DNA of 22,744 bases from an uncultured Eggerthellaceae bacterium (GCA_934648845.1 CAKUFS010000032.1:1-22744); one strand, 5' to 3'. Counted from the stretch's first letter, positions 1-7,034 are shown. Translations and numbers: made by a program. Notes: generated by a model from the sequence alone, not told the origin.

Positions 1-150
1 GCGGCCGGGAATCGCGAAAAAACGGCGGGAAGGCGCATCGGGGAGATAGAAACCTCAGTTAATCAGCGCTTCCCTAGTTCGAAGAGTCGAATGTTAAAAA
101 GCGTAATGCGTCGCACGGCTGGAAGCGAAAGCGCAGAAGAAGGTGCTGAA

Positions 151-1518
151 ATGTATGACGTACTGATTGTGGGCGCAGGGCCCGGAGGAATCTTTACCGC
201 TTATGAGCTGCTGGAGAAGCGGCCCGACCTGAGTATTGCTCTTTTCGAAATGGGTAATGAGCTGGAGAAACGTCATTGCCCCATTGATGGCGATAAGATC
301 AAATCTTGCATTCGCTGCAAATACTGCTCGATCATGAGTGGTTTTGGCGGCGCGGGCGCCTTCTCCGATGGCAAATACAATATTACGAACGATTTCGGCG
401 GCACGCTGTACGAATACATTGGGAAAAAGCCTGCGCTTGAGCTCATGGAGTACGTTGATAAGATCAATCTGGCGTTCGGCGGTGAAGGAACCAAGTTGTA
501 CTCGACCGCCGGCTCCAACTTGAAAACCAGCTGCATGCAAAACGGGTTGCACTTGCTGGACGCTTCCGTTCGTCATTTGGGAACCGATATCAATTACATT
601 GTTTTGAAGCATTTGTACGACCACTTGAAGAATAAGGTCGAGTTCCACTTCAATTGCTTCATTGACCGCGTGGAAAAGCTGGACAACAGCTACCGCATCT
701 ACCACGGGGATACTGCCTACGAAGGTAAAGAATGCATTATTTCCGCAGGTCGAAGTGGCAGCAAGTGGATGGAGCAGGTGTGCCGTGACCTGAATATCAA
801 CACAAACTCCAATCGTGTGGACATTGGCGTGCGCGTGGAGCTGCCGGCGGGAATCTTCGCCCATCTTACCGATGAGCTGTACGAAAGTAAGATTGTGTAT
901 CGCACCTCGAAATACGAGGATCTGGTACGCACCTTCTGCATGAATCCTAAAGGCGAAGTGGTCAACGAGAACACGAACGGCATTGTTACCGTCAACGGAC
1001 ACAGCTACGAGGACCCAGCGAAGCAAACCGAGAACACGAACTTTGCGCTGTTGGTTGCGAAGCATTTTTCTGAGCCGTTCAAAGATTCCAATGGCTATGG
1101 CGAAAGCATTGCGAAGCTGAGCAACATGTTGGGCGGTGGCGTGATTATCCAACGTTTTGGCGACCTGATCAGAGGACGCCGAAGCACCGAAGAGCGCATC
1201 GCCGAATCCTTCACCATCCCCACGCTGAATGCTGCGGCGGGCGATTTGAGCCTGGTACTGCCGAAGCGAATTCTAGATGGCATTATCGAGATGATTTACG
1301 CGCTGGATAAAATTGCACCCGGCACCGCAAGCGATGACACGTTGCTCTACGGTGTGGAAGTGAAGTTCTACAATATGGAAGTGCAGCTTGACCACAACCT
1401 TATGACGTGTCACGAGGGGCTATACATCATTGGCGACGGAAGCGGCATTACGCATTCGCTTTCGCATGCGTCGGCCAGTGGCGTGTATGTGGCGCGCCAA
1501 ATTGCCGACAAGATATAA
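151..1518 (+). CDS. FAD-dependent dehydrogenase, COG2509 type
   Basis: Encodes a 455-residue flavoprotein. The N-terminus carries a Rossmann dinucleotide-binding motif (VGAGPGG, residues 7-13). The C-terminus has the second FAD-contact motif, GDGSG, near residue 428. Between them is a Cys cluster (C53, C56, C59, plus C43) followed by a Gly-rich FGGAGAFSDGK stretch, the pattern I associate with the uncharacterised NAD(FAD)-utilising dehydrogenases of COG2509. The Cys cluster could bind metal or be redox active; the substrate is unknown. The frame is open from base 1 of the window, and an upstream ATG at 91 would add 20 residues. I chose ATG 151 because AGAAGG lies about 8 bases upstream and because the FAD motif then begins at the usual distance from the N-terminus. 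The next gene is convergent. The family call is firm; the physiological role is not known. Confidence 0.85.
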   Translation: MYDVLIVGAGPGGIFTAYELLEKRPDLSIALFEMGNELEKRHCPIDGDKIKSCIRCKYCSIMSGFGGAGAFSDGKYNITNDFGGTLYEYIGKKPALELMEYVDKINLAFGGEGTKLYSTAGSNLKTSCMQNGLHLLDASVRHLGTDINYIVLKHLYDHLKNKVEFHFNCFIDRVEKLDNSYRIYHGDTAYEGKECIISAGRSGSKWMEQVCRDLNINTNSNRVDIGVRVELPAGIFAHLTDELYESKIVYRTSKYEDLVRTFCMNPKGEVVNENTNGIVTVNGHSYEDPAKQTENTNFALLVAKHFSEPFKDSNGYGESIAKLSNMLGGGVIIQRFGDLIRGRRSTEERIAESFTIPTLNAAAGDLSLVLPKRILDGIIEMIYALDKIAPGTASDDTLLYGVEVKFYNMEVQLDHNLMTCHEGLYIIGDGSGITHSLSHASASGVYVARQIADKI

Positions 1519-1612
1519 GATGCATCGTAAGATGCAGCGGCAAGATTAGTGCGGCGGCCGGCTGTTTTCGCGTGTCGGTCGCTTTTCCGCTTTCGCGTAT
1601 TGATTTCGCCTG

Positions 1613-2140
1613 CTACGCCGAGTATCGGGCACGATAACGGCGAGAGATCCAAAGCCCGGCGGCGCTTATGGCAAGTCCCAAAACAAAGCCGCCCAGAATG
1701 TCGCTGGGGAAGTGGACGTACAGATACATGCGCGAGAACGCAATGAGCACGGCAAGCGGGATTGCTATCAGGCCAAACTTTCGATTTGCTGCGGTAAGAA
1801 TGGTGGCGCCAATAACGGAAGCCATGGTGTGGCCCGAAGGAAACGAGTAATCGCCCGGTGTTGCTATGAGCATTGCAACGCTTTCATCAAGCCAGCACGG
1901 GCGCGGTCGCATTACGAAATTCTTGATCAGGCCGTTTCCGATAAGCGCGCCAACAGCCAGGCATCCTAAAAGGACAATGCCGTACATGCGATATTTTTTG
2001 CTGCAGAGCAAGGCGATTGCGGCAACGATCCAGATTGCGCCGGCATTTCCCAGCATAGTGATGATGGGCATGACAACATCCAAGAACGTGCAGGTCACGT
2101 AATCCTGGATTGCCTGCAAAACTTCCCAATCAAAGCCCAT
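1613..2140 (-). CDS. PAP2-family membrane phosphatase
   Basis: A 175-residue integral membrane protein with the three-part acid phosphatase/PAP2 signature. Motif 1 is K73-x6-R80-P81. Motif 2 is P101-S-G-H104. Motif 3 is S136-R-x5-H143-x3-D147. H104 and H143 are the expected catalytic histidines. Several hydrophobic helices surround the motifs (roughly 30-46, 53-70, 106-118, 124-138, 148-165). The family dephosphorylates lipid phosphates such as undecaprenyl pyrophosphate or phosphatidic acid at the membrane; which substrate applies here cannot be told. The start is well supported: AAGGAG lies 7 bases upstream of the ATG on the minus strand. It converges with the FAD dehydrogenase. It lies downstream of the minus-strand gene at 2267-2803, separated by 126 bases that hold a palindromic repeat. 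The protein is short but complete for a single-domain PAP2. Confidence 0.93.
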   Translation of the reverse strand: MGFDWEVLQAIQDYVTCTFLDVVMPIITMLGNAGAIWIVAAIALLCSKKYRMYGIVLLGCLAVGALIGNGLIKNFVMRPRPCWLDESVAMLIATPGDYSFPSGHTMASVIGATILTAANRKFGLIAIPLAVLIAFSRMYLYVHFPSDILGGFVLGLAISAAGLWISRRYRARYSA

Positions 2141-2174
2141 GATCCCACTCCTTCCGTCCGCGTATCGTGCGATG

Positions 2175-2204
2175 TTGTCAAATTACCCCACCTTTTGTCA
2201 ACAA
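2175..2204. repeat. Palindromic interspersed repeat, copy A
   Basis: A 30-bp element between two minus-strand genes. Its 26-bp core at 2179-2204 begins CAAATTACCCC and ends TTTTGTCAACAA. It is identical to the core at 14263-14288 and to the reverse complement of 14835-14860. Its arms (TTGTCAAA and TTTGTCAACAA) are an imperfect inverted repeat around an 11-base loop rich in C. It lies about 35 bases upstream of the PAP2 start codon, so it would sit in that gene's leader or intergenic transcript. I see no terminator-like T-run on the minus strand after it. Confidence 0.85.
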
Positions 2205-2266
2205 TTGCCCGCTAAATCCACGGGACGAACGAAGCTGTTTGTACGCTTGAGGCTAGAGGCGAACTG

Positions 2267-2803
2267 TTACGCGCGTTTCGGGAGCTTTTTCAGCAGTGCC
2301 CAAGCCTTTTGCTTCAAATCGGGTTTGGCAAGCATCGCCTCAAACGAGGAAAACGTTACCGCATCGCGTCCCAAGATGCGCGTATATGCGTTCGGCGAAA
2401 GCTGAAAACGATGCAGTTCTTTTGCGTCTTGACCGCGATAAATCGCTTCTTGCGCAACGCGATAGCCCTGTTCCAGCGCGCGTACCGCATCTTTGTCGGC
2501 TGCGACAAGCGCAAGAGGATCAATTCCTTCGATAAGCGAAAAAAGCTGCTTAGCGTCCAGCGCGTCACAGTCATGGGGTGCAATTACCACAAAAAAGTAT
2601 CCTTGCGCGCCGTATCCAAGTGCTTGGGCAGAGCTCGCAAGCGCTTTCTTCGCGTTTTCGCCCAGGGGCGCTTGCGAAACAACGCAAAACAGGGGCGTGA
2701 AGGCATCGGCGCTGCCGCCCGCGAGCTCCACATGGCGCGCGTAACGATCGAGCACGGCTTCGCGCGCGACGGAATACATATTACTTTTAGCGGAAAAATT
2801 CAC
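2267..2803 (-). CDS. Hypothetical protein, 178 residues
   Basis: I do not recognise this protein. The predicted product is soluble, mixed alpha/beta, with no signal peptide or obvious catalytic motif. Notable segments are an N-terminal NMYSVAREAVLDRYARHVEL helix, a buried-strand stretch GYFFVVIAP near the middle, and a C-terminal helix ending KLPKRA. The open frame extends to an ATG at 3061, which would give 264 residues, but that would overlap the divergent gene starting at 3039 and no ribosome site precedes that ATG or the one at 2965. I chose GTG 2803 because CAGGGG lies 5 bases upstream and a promoter-like pair lies at 2844-2872. ATG 2782 is an alternative. A protein of this kind could be lineage-specific. 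The frame is convincing, the function unknown. Confidence 0.6.
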   Translation of the reverse strand: MNFSAKSNMYSVAREAVLDRYARHVELAGGSADAFTPLFCVVSQAPLGENAKKALASSAQALGYGAQGYFFVVIAPHDCDALDAKQLFSLIEGIDPLALVAADKDAVRALEQGYRVAQEAIYRGQDAKELHRFQLSPNAYTRILGRDAVTFSSFEAMLAKPDLKQKAWALLKKLPKRA

Positions 2804-2843
2804 ACCGACCCCTGATAAACCTGTTGCAAATTCAAATGTATGA

Positions 2844-2872
2844 TTAATAATAGCACCAGATAGGAACGGCAA
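2844..2872 (-). promoter_or_regulatory. Putative promoter for the 2267-2803 gene
   Basis: On the minus strand TTGCCG (2867-2872) and TATTAA (2844-2849) are separated by 17 bases, a sigma-70-like arrangement. It lies about 40 bases upstream of the preferred GTG start and inside the longer open frame, which supports the shorter gene model. An alternative pairing, TTGACC (2873-2878) with TATTAT (2847-2852), has a 20-base spacer. The rest of the divergent gap (2804-3038) holds a TACAAT box at 2946-2951 on the plus strand but no matching -35 box for it. Confidence 0.4.
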
Positions 2873-3038
2873 GGTCAAGAGCGCAAAATCACGGATTTTC
2901 TCCTGCGCTTGGGCCGCGCGTTTCCTCTGCGCAATAAAAGAACGGTACAATGCGAAATTGCACATTACCGCGCAAGGTGTGAAAAGGGCCGCGAGGGCGC
3001 AGTCTCCGGCGGCGTTCGCAAAAAGAAAGAGGGTTCCC

Positions 3039-3293
3039 ATGTGCACAAACGGTGTAAACATCGGTCAATTCGATCAGATGATCGAGCAAATCAGCGATCA
3101 CATCAAGTTGGAGCGTCGTTGGACGCATAGGCTTGCTCATCAGGCGGAAGATGCCGGTTTCGAGAAAGCGCATCACAAGATGCACGAAGCTCAGGCGCTG
3201 CTTGACGAGGCACTGGCTATGCTTGACGAGGCAAAAGATCTGCTGGAAGAAGACGCAGAAGACGCCAGCGGCGTGAAAGTGAGCCTGGTCTAA
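3039..3293 (+). CDS. Small His-rich coiled-coil protein next to nikR
   Basis: An 84-residue acidic, almost entirely helical protein that I cannot assign to a named family. Residues 10-75 form heptad-like amphipathic helices. The middle carries six histidines (H21, H30, H34, H45, H46, H49) and the C-terminal half is rich in Glu, Asp and Leu (LLDEALAMLDEAKDLLEED). Such a His plus acidic pattern could bind nickel or another transition metal, but that is inference. The start ATG 3039 is preceded by AGAGGG; a longer in-frame start at 2958 lacks support. Its stop codon TAA abuts the nikR ATG with no gap (TAAATG), so the two are almost certainly translationally coupled. Guilt by association suggests a role in nickel sensing, storage or delivery. 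Confidence 0.75.
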   Translation: MCTNGVNIGQFDQMIEQISDHIKLERRWTHRLAHQAEDAGFEKAHHKMHEAQALLDEALAMLDEAKDLLEEDAEDASGVKVSLV

Positions 3294-3716
3294 ATGGCGC
3301 CCGAACTTGCGCGTTTTTCGGTGGCAATGCCGGTTGACCTGCTTGAGCGTTTCGATGACCTGGTAGAACGCCGCGGTGTGGCGAAAAATCGTAGCGAAGC
3401 CGTGCGCGACTTGGTGCGCGATGCCCTTATTGAAGAAGAGTGCGCGACGCCCGATTCTATGGTTTTCGGGTCGCTGACTATCGCTTACGACCACCACGCG
3501 AATGACCTACAGGAAAAACTGCACAGCATCCAGCACCATCATTGCGATGCCGTTATTTCCACGATGCATGTGCATTTGGACGCTCATTTTTGCTTGGAAG
3601 TCATCATCCTGAAAGGGAAGATGGCGCTGGTCCAAGAGATTGCCGACATGATTCTGGGCTGCAAAGGCGTGAAAAACGGTCGCTTGGTTGTCACGAAAAT
3701 CGACGAGCACATGTAG
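3294..3716 (+). CDS. nikR: Nickel-responsive transcriptional regulator NikR
   Basis: A 140-residue NikR. The N-terminus (residues 5-45) is a ribbon-helix-helix DNA-binding domain (RFSVAMP, then RSEAVRDLVRDAL). The C-terminal ACT-like domain carries the high-affinity nickel site. Aligning by spacing with E. coli NikR, H81 matches H76, and H92, H94 and C100 in MHVHLDAHFC match H87, H89 and C95, so all four ligands are present. NikR proteins form tetramers that bind operators when loaded with nickel and control nickel uptake or nickel enzyme genes. Here it is second in a two-gene unit behind the His-rich protein and is followed, after 303 bases, by hypE. I found no convincing NikR operator dyad upstream. 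The start immediately after the preceding stop is favoured by the RHH alignment. Confidence 0.95.
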   Translation: MAPELARFSVAMPVDLLERFDDLVERRGVAKNRSEAVRDLVRDALIEEECATPDSMVFGSLTIAYDHHANDLQEKLHSIQHHHCDAVISTMHVHLDAHFCLEVIILKGKMALVQEIADMILGCKGVKNGRLVVTKIDEHM

Positions 3717-3734
3717 CGTCGGCTGCACTGCGGG

Positions 3735-3762
3735 CGCGTCCGCGGTTTCGTCCGCGGGTGCG
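3735..3762 (+). other. GC-rich hairpin downstream of nikR
   Basis: Eighteen bases after the nikR stop codon, CCGCGG (3740-3745) pairs with CCGCGG (3752-3757) across the loop TTTCGT. The stem extends to 11 pairs with two G-U wobbles. No T-run follows, so it is not a canonical intrinsic terminator. It may protect the nikR mRNA 3' end or act as a factor-dependent stop. Confidence 0.4.
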
Positions 3763-3925
3763 TGTGCATCTGCGAATGCGGTCACGTGTGCACGCTAAAG
3801 GCAGCCGGGCTGCGTGCCTGCGCCGTCTTCGCTAATATGCCGGCTTTCGGCTGCGTCCGCCGTGCCTCCTGCACCTGCTACAGTATGTCCGTGGCACCCG
3901 CCGCGCCTACGGTGTATCATGCTGA

Positions 3926-3958
3926 CCTGCCAGTATTCTGGCGGGCGCTTTTGAGCGC
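3926..3958 (+). other. Two adjoining hairpins before hypE
   Basis: CCTGCCAG (3926-3933) pairs with CTGGCGGG (3938-3945) around TATT, with one wobble. It is followed at once by GCGCT (3945-3949) pairing with AGCGC (3954-3958) around TTTG. They lie 62 bases upstream of the hypE start. The 303-base gap 3717-4019 otherwise holds no gene that I can support and no clear promoter, only an isolated TTGACG at 3969-3974. Confidence 0.4.
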
Positions 3959-4019
3959 GCATTTTAGCTTGACGATCCGCGAATAAAGCCTGCGAGCCTG
4001 CAGGTAAAAGGAGTTTTCT

Positions 4020-5039
4020 ATGGACGAGAAAGTCATGCTGGGCCACGGAAGCGGCGGCTCCATGATGAAACACATCATTGACGAGGTGTTTTTCCAGGCA
4101 TATGCAGGAGAAGAGCTGCTCGCGGGAAACGACGCTGCGGTGCTAAGCGTGCCCGAAGGCAGCCGTTTATCCTTCTCTACCGATAGCTTTGTGGTCACGC
4201 CCCATTTCTTCCCCGGCGGCGATATTGGCCGCTTGGCGGTGTGCGGCACAGTGAACGACGTGGCGACAAGTGGCGCTACGCCTCTTTATCTGAGCTGCGG
4301 TTTTATCCTTGAAGAGGGGTATCCCATTGCCGATTTGAAGCGCATTTGCGCCTCTATGGCACAAGCCGCGAAAGAAGCTGGCGTTCGCATTGTCACGGGC
4401 GATACGAAAGTGGTCAACCGTGGTCACGGCGATGGCGTGTTCATCAATACGAGTGGCGTGGGCGTGCTGCGCGAAGGCGTGAACCTGGGTGGCCAATACT
4501 GCCAGCCAGGCGACAAGGTCCTGGTCACAGGCACTATGGGCGATCACGGCATCACTATTATGAGCCAGCGTGAATCGCTGAGCTTCTTCGCCGATGTGAA
4601 AAGCGACGCGGCACCGCTGAACCACCTTATTGCGAATGTGGTTGAAGCGGCACCCGATGTGCGCTGCTTCCGCGATCCTACGCGTGGCGGTCTGGCTTCC
4701 ACGCTCAACGAGCTGGCGGCGCAGGCAAGCGTGGACATAACCATTGATGAGTCCGCCGTGCCCGTGCTTGATGCCGTGCGTGGCGCGTGCGAGATGCTTG
4801 GTTACGATGTGATGCAGGTCGCCAACGAGGGCAAGATGGTGTGCGTTGTTCCCGCAGCTCAGGCGCAAGCGGCCCTGGATGCCATGCATGCCAGCACGTA
4901 TGGCGAAAATGCTGCCATCATCGGTGAGGTCACGCCGTCAACGGAAGGCCGTGGCAACAAGGTTTTCCTGCGCACCGCGTTTGGCAGCACCCGCGTTCTT
5001 GACATGTTGGTGGGCGAACAGCTTCCTCGCATTTGCTAA
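4020..5039 (+). CDS. hypE: Hydrogenase maturation factor HypE
   Basis: A 339-residue HypE of the PurM/ThiL-like ATP-binding superfamily. The N-terminus has the family motif GHGSGG (8-13). Further motifs are NDAAVL, TDSFVV, the metal/ATP-binding GDTKVV near residue 127, and FRDPTRGG near 220. The chain ends in PRIC, the conserved C-terminal cysteine that HypF carbamoylates and HypE dehydrates to thiocyanate to supply the CN ligand of [NiFe]-hydrogenase. The start is firm: AAAGGAG lies 6 bases before the ATG. Other hyp genes are not in the window. Neighbouring nikR fits a nickel-enzyme theme. An isolated hypE after nikR suggests either that the hyp set is split, or that the end of a larger operon has been rearranged. 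Confidence 0.97.
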   Translation: MDEKVMLGHGSGGSMMKHIIDEVFFQAYAGEELLAGNDAAVLSVPEGSRLSFSTDSFVVTPHFFPGGDIGRLAVCGTVNDVATSGATPLYLSCGFILEEGYPIADLKRICASMAQAAKEAGVRIVTGDTKVVNRGHGDGVFINTSGVGVLREGVNLGGQYCQPGDKVLVTGTMGDHGITIMSQRESLSFFADVKSDAAPLNHLIANVVEAAPDVRCFRDPTRGGLASTLNELAAQASVDITIDESAVPVLDAVRGACEMLGYDVMQVANEGKMVCVVPAAQAQAALDAMHASTYGENAAIIGEVTPSTEGRGNKVFLRTAFGSTRVLDMLVGEQLPRIC

Positions 5040-5083
5040 AAGTAACCGTTCCTCTGAAACTTTGCATAAATGCTGTAATACGC

Positions 5084-5111
5084 TTGCAAAAAAGGGCGTG
5101 TTTGGTATTTT
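5084..5111 (+). promoter_or_regulatory. Putative ferredoxin promoter
   Basis: TTGCAA (5084-5089) and TATTTT (5106-5111) are 16 bases apart in the 139-base gap between hypE and the ferredoxin gene. This would give a leader of about 60 bases. No terminator is visible after hypE, so some read-through from hypE is also possible. Confidence 0.4.
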
Positions 5112-5178
5112 GTGCAGCATTGCGGTTTTGCCCCGAAGAAGTTTAAAACATGGATGGATTTATGAGAGAGAGGTCTTC

Positions 5179-5367
5179 ATGGCACATCCTATTATTGATG
5201 CTGATGAGTGCATTGGATGCGGTATTTGCGTTGACGCATGCCCGAATGGCGTTCTTGAAGTAACGGGCGGTACGGTTGAGGTTGAGAACGAAGACGCTTG
5301 CGTTGCCTGCGGTGACTGCGTAGAAGAGTGCCCCATGGGCGCTATCACCGACGTAGCCGAGGATTAA
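5179..5367 (+). CDS. 2[4Fe-4S] ferredoxin
   Basis: A 62-residue clostridial-type ferredoxin with two complete cluster motifs: C11-x2-C14-x2-C17-x3-C21-P and C41-x2-C44-x2-C47-x3-C51-P. Each set of three cysteines ligates one cubane, with the fourth cysteine joining the other cluster, giving a low-potential electron carrier typical of anaerobic metabolism. The product is very acidic, as usual. The start ATG 5179 has GAGAGAGG 5 bases upstream. A longer open frame in the same register reaches back into hypE but has no family similarity there. It is probably monocistronic, with its own promoter and the strong terminator at 5475. Its electron partner cannot be identified here; a link to hydrogenase is suggested only by nearby hypE and nikR. 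Confidence 0.95.
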   Translation: MAHPIIDADECIGCGICVDACPNGVLEVTGGTVEVENEDACVACGDCVEECPMGAITDVAED

Positions 5368-5474
5368 TTCCCGCGCTGTCGGCATTGATGCATGAGAAGC
5401 AGAAGGCGCCGATGGAACGTCGGCCGGCTTCGTGCATATGCCATCAACAACAACGAGCAAAGCTCAAAACAATA

Positions 5475-5507
5475 AATCCCCTGACAAGCTCAGGGGATTT
5501 TCTTTTT
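5475..5507. terminator. Intrinsic terminator after the ferredoxin gene
   Basis: AATCCCCTGA (5475-5484) and TCAGGGGATT (5490-5499) form a perfect 10-bp stem with the loop CAAGC, followed by a T-rich tract to 5507. Read on the minus strand the stem is followed by TTTATTGTTTT, so it can also stop transcripts of the convergent ATPase gene. The remaining bases of the gap 5368-5572 show nothing else. Confidence 0.93.
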
Positions 5508-5572
5508 CGTGGTGCTTTCGCGGCGCTTCTGCGGGTGACCGATTGCTCGCTCTATGGGCTGCTGCCGATTGC

Positions 5573-6892
5573 TTATCGTTGCGTAAGAAGAAATGCCAGG
5601 TAATGCGGCAGTGTCAGTATTTCTCCTGTGCGACCGATATTCAGGTCGGCAAGCTTTATAGCCGATTCTACGTGATATTTTTCGGGGTGCTTGAGGACGG
5701 TTTTTACGCTTTTCGCATTGCCATCGCTTGCTTTTACTTCGACCGGCACGCACCTTCCCTTGTAGCGAATCACGAAGTCAAGCTCAAGACCAGAATCCTT
5801 TCTGAAGTAATAGAGCTTTCTGTCCATTTTTGAGAAGACGTCTGCGATAAGGTTCTCGAAGATGCCGCCTTTGTAACCAAAAAGATTGCCGTTAAGAATA
5901 TCGAACTGGGTTCCCTCTTCAAGCATGCTCACGAACAGGCCGGTATCTGCCATGTATATCTTGAACTGGTCGTCTATTGCATTGCCGTCCAAGGGAAGCT
6001 CGGTAATGGACAGGTTGTTGCATCGGGTGATTATGCCCGCATCCTCAATCCATTGAAGGCTGCCTGCGAAGCGTGCGGCGGTTGATCCCTTTTTTGCGAG
6101 CGAATACTGGAATTTCTTGTTTTCTTTGGCCAGTTGCCTTGGGATTGACTGGAAGCATTGCTTGATGAGCGGCTTGTCTACTGCTGGGGCGTATTTCACC
6201 ATGTCATCTTCGTAAGCGCGTACGATATCGCGCTGAATGCGCAACACGCTTGCCATATCGCGATTGTCCACGAATGACTGAACGGCCTCGGGCATGCCGC
6301 CTACCACGGTATATTCCAGTAGCAGCGAGCGCATACGGGAATGCAAAGCCGGCGGAACCGGCGTTTCGGCTTCGAGATGGGAACGAAGCATCTCAATCAT
6401 TGAATCGGATATATCGTTTGCCCAGCAAAACTCTTCAAAGTCCAGCGGATGCATGTTTATAAGTGTTTCATAGCCCACGGGAACAGAGGCTGGCTCTTTA
6501 CCGTAGCCAGCCACTCCAAGGAGCGATCCCGTGCCAATGACATCATAGCGTCCATCAAGGCTGAAGAATTTGAGAGCTGTGCGCGCTTGCGGGCATTCTT
6601 GTATTTCATCAAGAATTAGGACCGTTTCTCCTGGTACGAAGCGCGTTGAGGCACCAAGATACGCAGAGGCCATCATGGTGATTTGGTCTACATTCAGTGA
6701 TCCTGCGAAAATATCTTTCGCTCCGGGGTTTTCAAAGAAATTGATGTAAACAACGCTGCAGTAATTTTCTTGAGCGAAGTGCAATGCGGCGAATGTCTTT
6801 CCGCACTGTCTGCACCCCTTTATAATTACCGGTTTATGGTTGGGGTCGGCTTTCCATGCCAAGAGTTGATCTACGATTTTTCTCTTTAACAT
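5573..6892 (-). CDS. AAA+ ATPase with DUF4143 C-terminal domain
   Basis: A 439-residue protein of the widespread prokaryotic AAA/DUF4143 family. The N-terminal P-loop domain has Walker A G26-x4-G-K32-T33 and Walker B VLILDE (91-96), followed by a sensor-like IGTGSLLG stretch. The C-terminal DUF4143 part has a LELDFVIRYKG...VEVKAS segment (about 370-390), reminiscent of the PD-(D/E)xK nuclease fold, though activity is unproven. The biological role of the family is unsettled; members are typically accessory genes. Sampled lines of this gene have lower GC (28-31 of 60 bases) than dnaK and clpB lines (35 of 60), consistent with transfer. The start ATG 6892 has only a weak AGGT/AGAAAG ribosome site. 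Its upstream region carries 32-bp tandem repeats. The gene appears intact. Confidence 0.92.
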   Translation of the reverse strand: MLKRKIVDQLLAWKADPNHKPVIIKGCRQCGKTFAALHFAQENYCSVVYINFFENPGAKDIFAGSLNVDQITMMASAYLGASTRFVPGETVLILDEIQECPQARTALKFFSLDGRYDVIGTGSLLGVAGYGKEPASVPVGYETLINMHPLDFEEFCWANDISDSMIEMLRSHLEAETPVPPALHSRMRSLLLEYTVVGGMPEAVQSFVDNRDMASVLRIQRDIVRAYEDDMVKYAPAVDKPLIKQCFQSIPRQLAKENKKFQYSLAKKGSTAARFAGSLQWIEDAGIITRCNNLSITELPLDGNAIDDQFKIYMADTGLFVSMLEEGTQFDILNGNLFGYKGGIFENLIADVFSKMDRKLYYFRKDSGLELDFVIRYKGRCVPVEVKASDGNAKSVKTVLKHPEKYHVESAIKLADLNIGRTGEILTLPHYLAFLLTQR

Positions 6893-6919
6893 ATCATTAG
6901 CTTTCTACCTGGTACGATA

Positions 6920-7034
6920 AACTTTTTCAAGGGACTTTTTCGTAAATTATAAACTTTTCCAAACGACTTTTTTGGAAATCTGCAACTTTTCCAAGGGATT
7001 TTTTCGCATTTCGGCAACTTTTCCAAGCGACTTT
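6920..7034. repeat. Four tandem 32-bp direct repeats upstream of the ATPase
   Basis: Copies begin at 6920, 6952, 6984 and 7016, exactly 32 bases apart; the last is partial. Each starts AACTTTTCCAA or a one-base variant and continues through a GGGACTTTTTCG-like block before a more variable AT-rich end. There are no spacers, so this is not a CRISPR array. The second copy contains an inverted repeat (TTTCCAA with TTGGAAA). The array starts 28 bases upstream of the minus-strand ATPase. A TATAAA box on the minus strand (7128-7133) would place the whole array in that gene's transcribed leader. Because 32 is not a multiple of 3, the open frames across it are unlikely to be genes. The gap 6893-7174 is otherwise AT-rich and empty. 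Confidence 0.9.

Noticed and set aside
2..49. C-terminus of an upstream gene ending at TAG 47-49 (basic tail KKRREGASGR)
   Set aside because: Only 15 codons are visible, and two other frames are also open there, so the frame cannot be chosen.
94..1152. Minus-strand 352-codon frame opposite the FAD dehydrogenase
   Set aside because: It is an antisense shadow with no recognisable motif, while the plus-strand product has clear FAD-binding motifs.
1521..1536. TGCATC-GTAA-GATGCA hairpin after the first gene as a terminator
   Set aside because: The 6-bp stem is short and no T-run follows on either strand.
2838..2843. GTATGA as a NikR operator half-site in the divergent gap before the His-rich gene
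   Set aside because: No TCATAC partner lies at the required 16-base spacing, and a single hexamer is expected by chance.
6920..7034. 32-bp repeats as a CRISPR array
   Set aside because: The units are contiguous with no unique spacers, and no cas gene is present.
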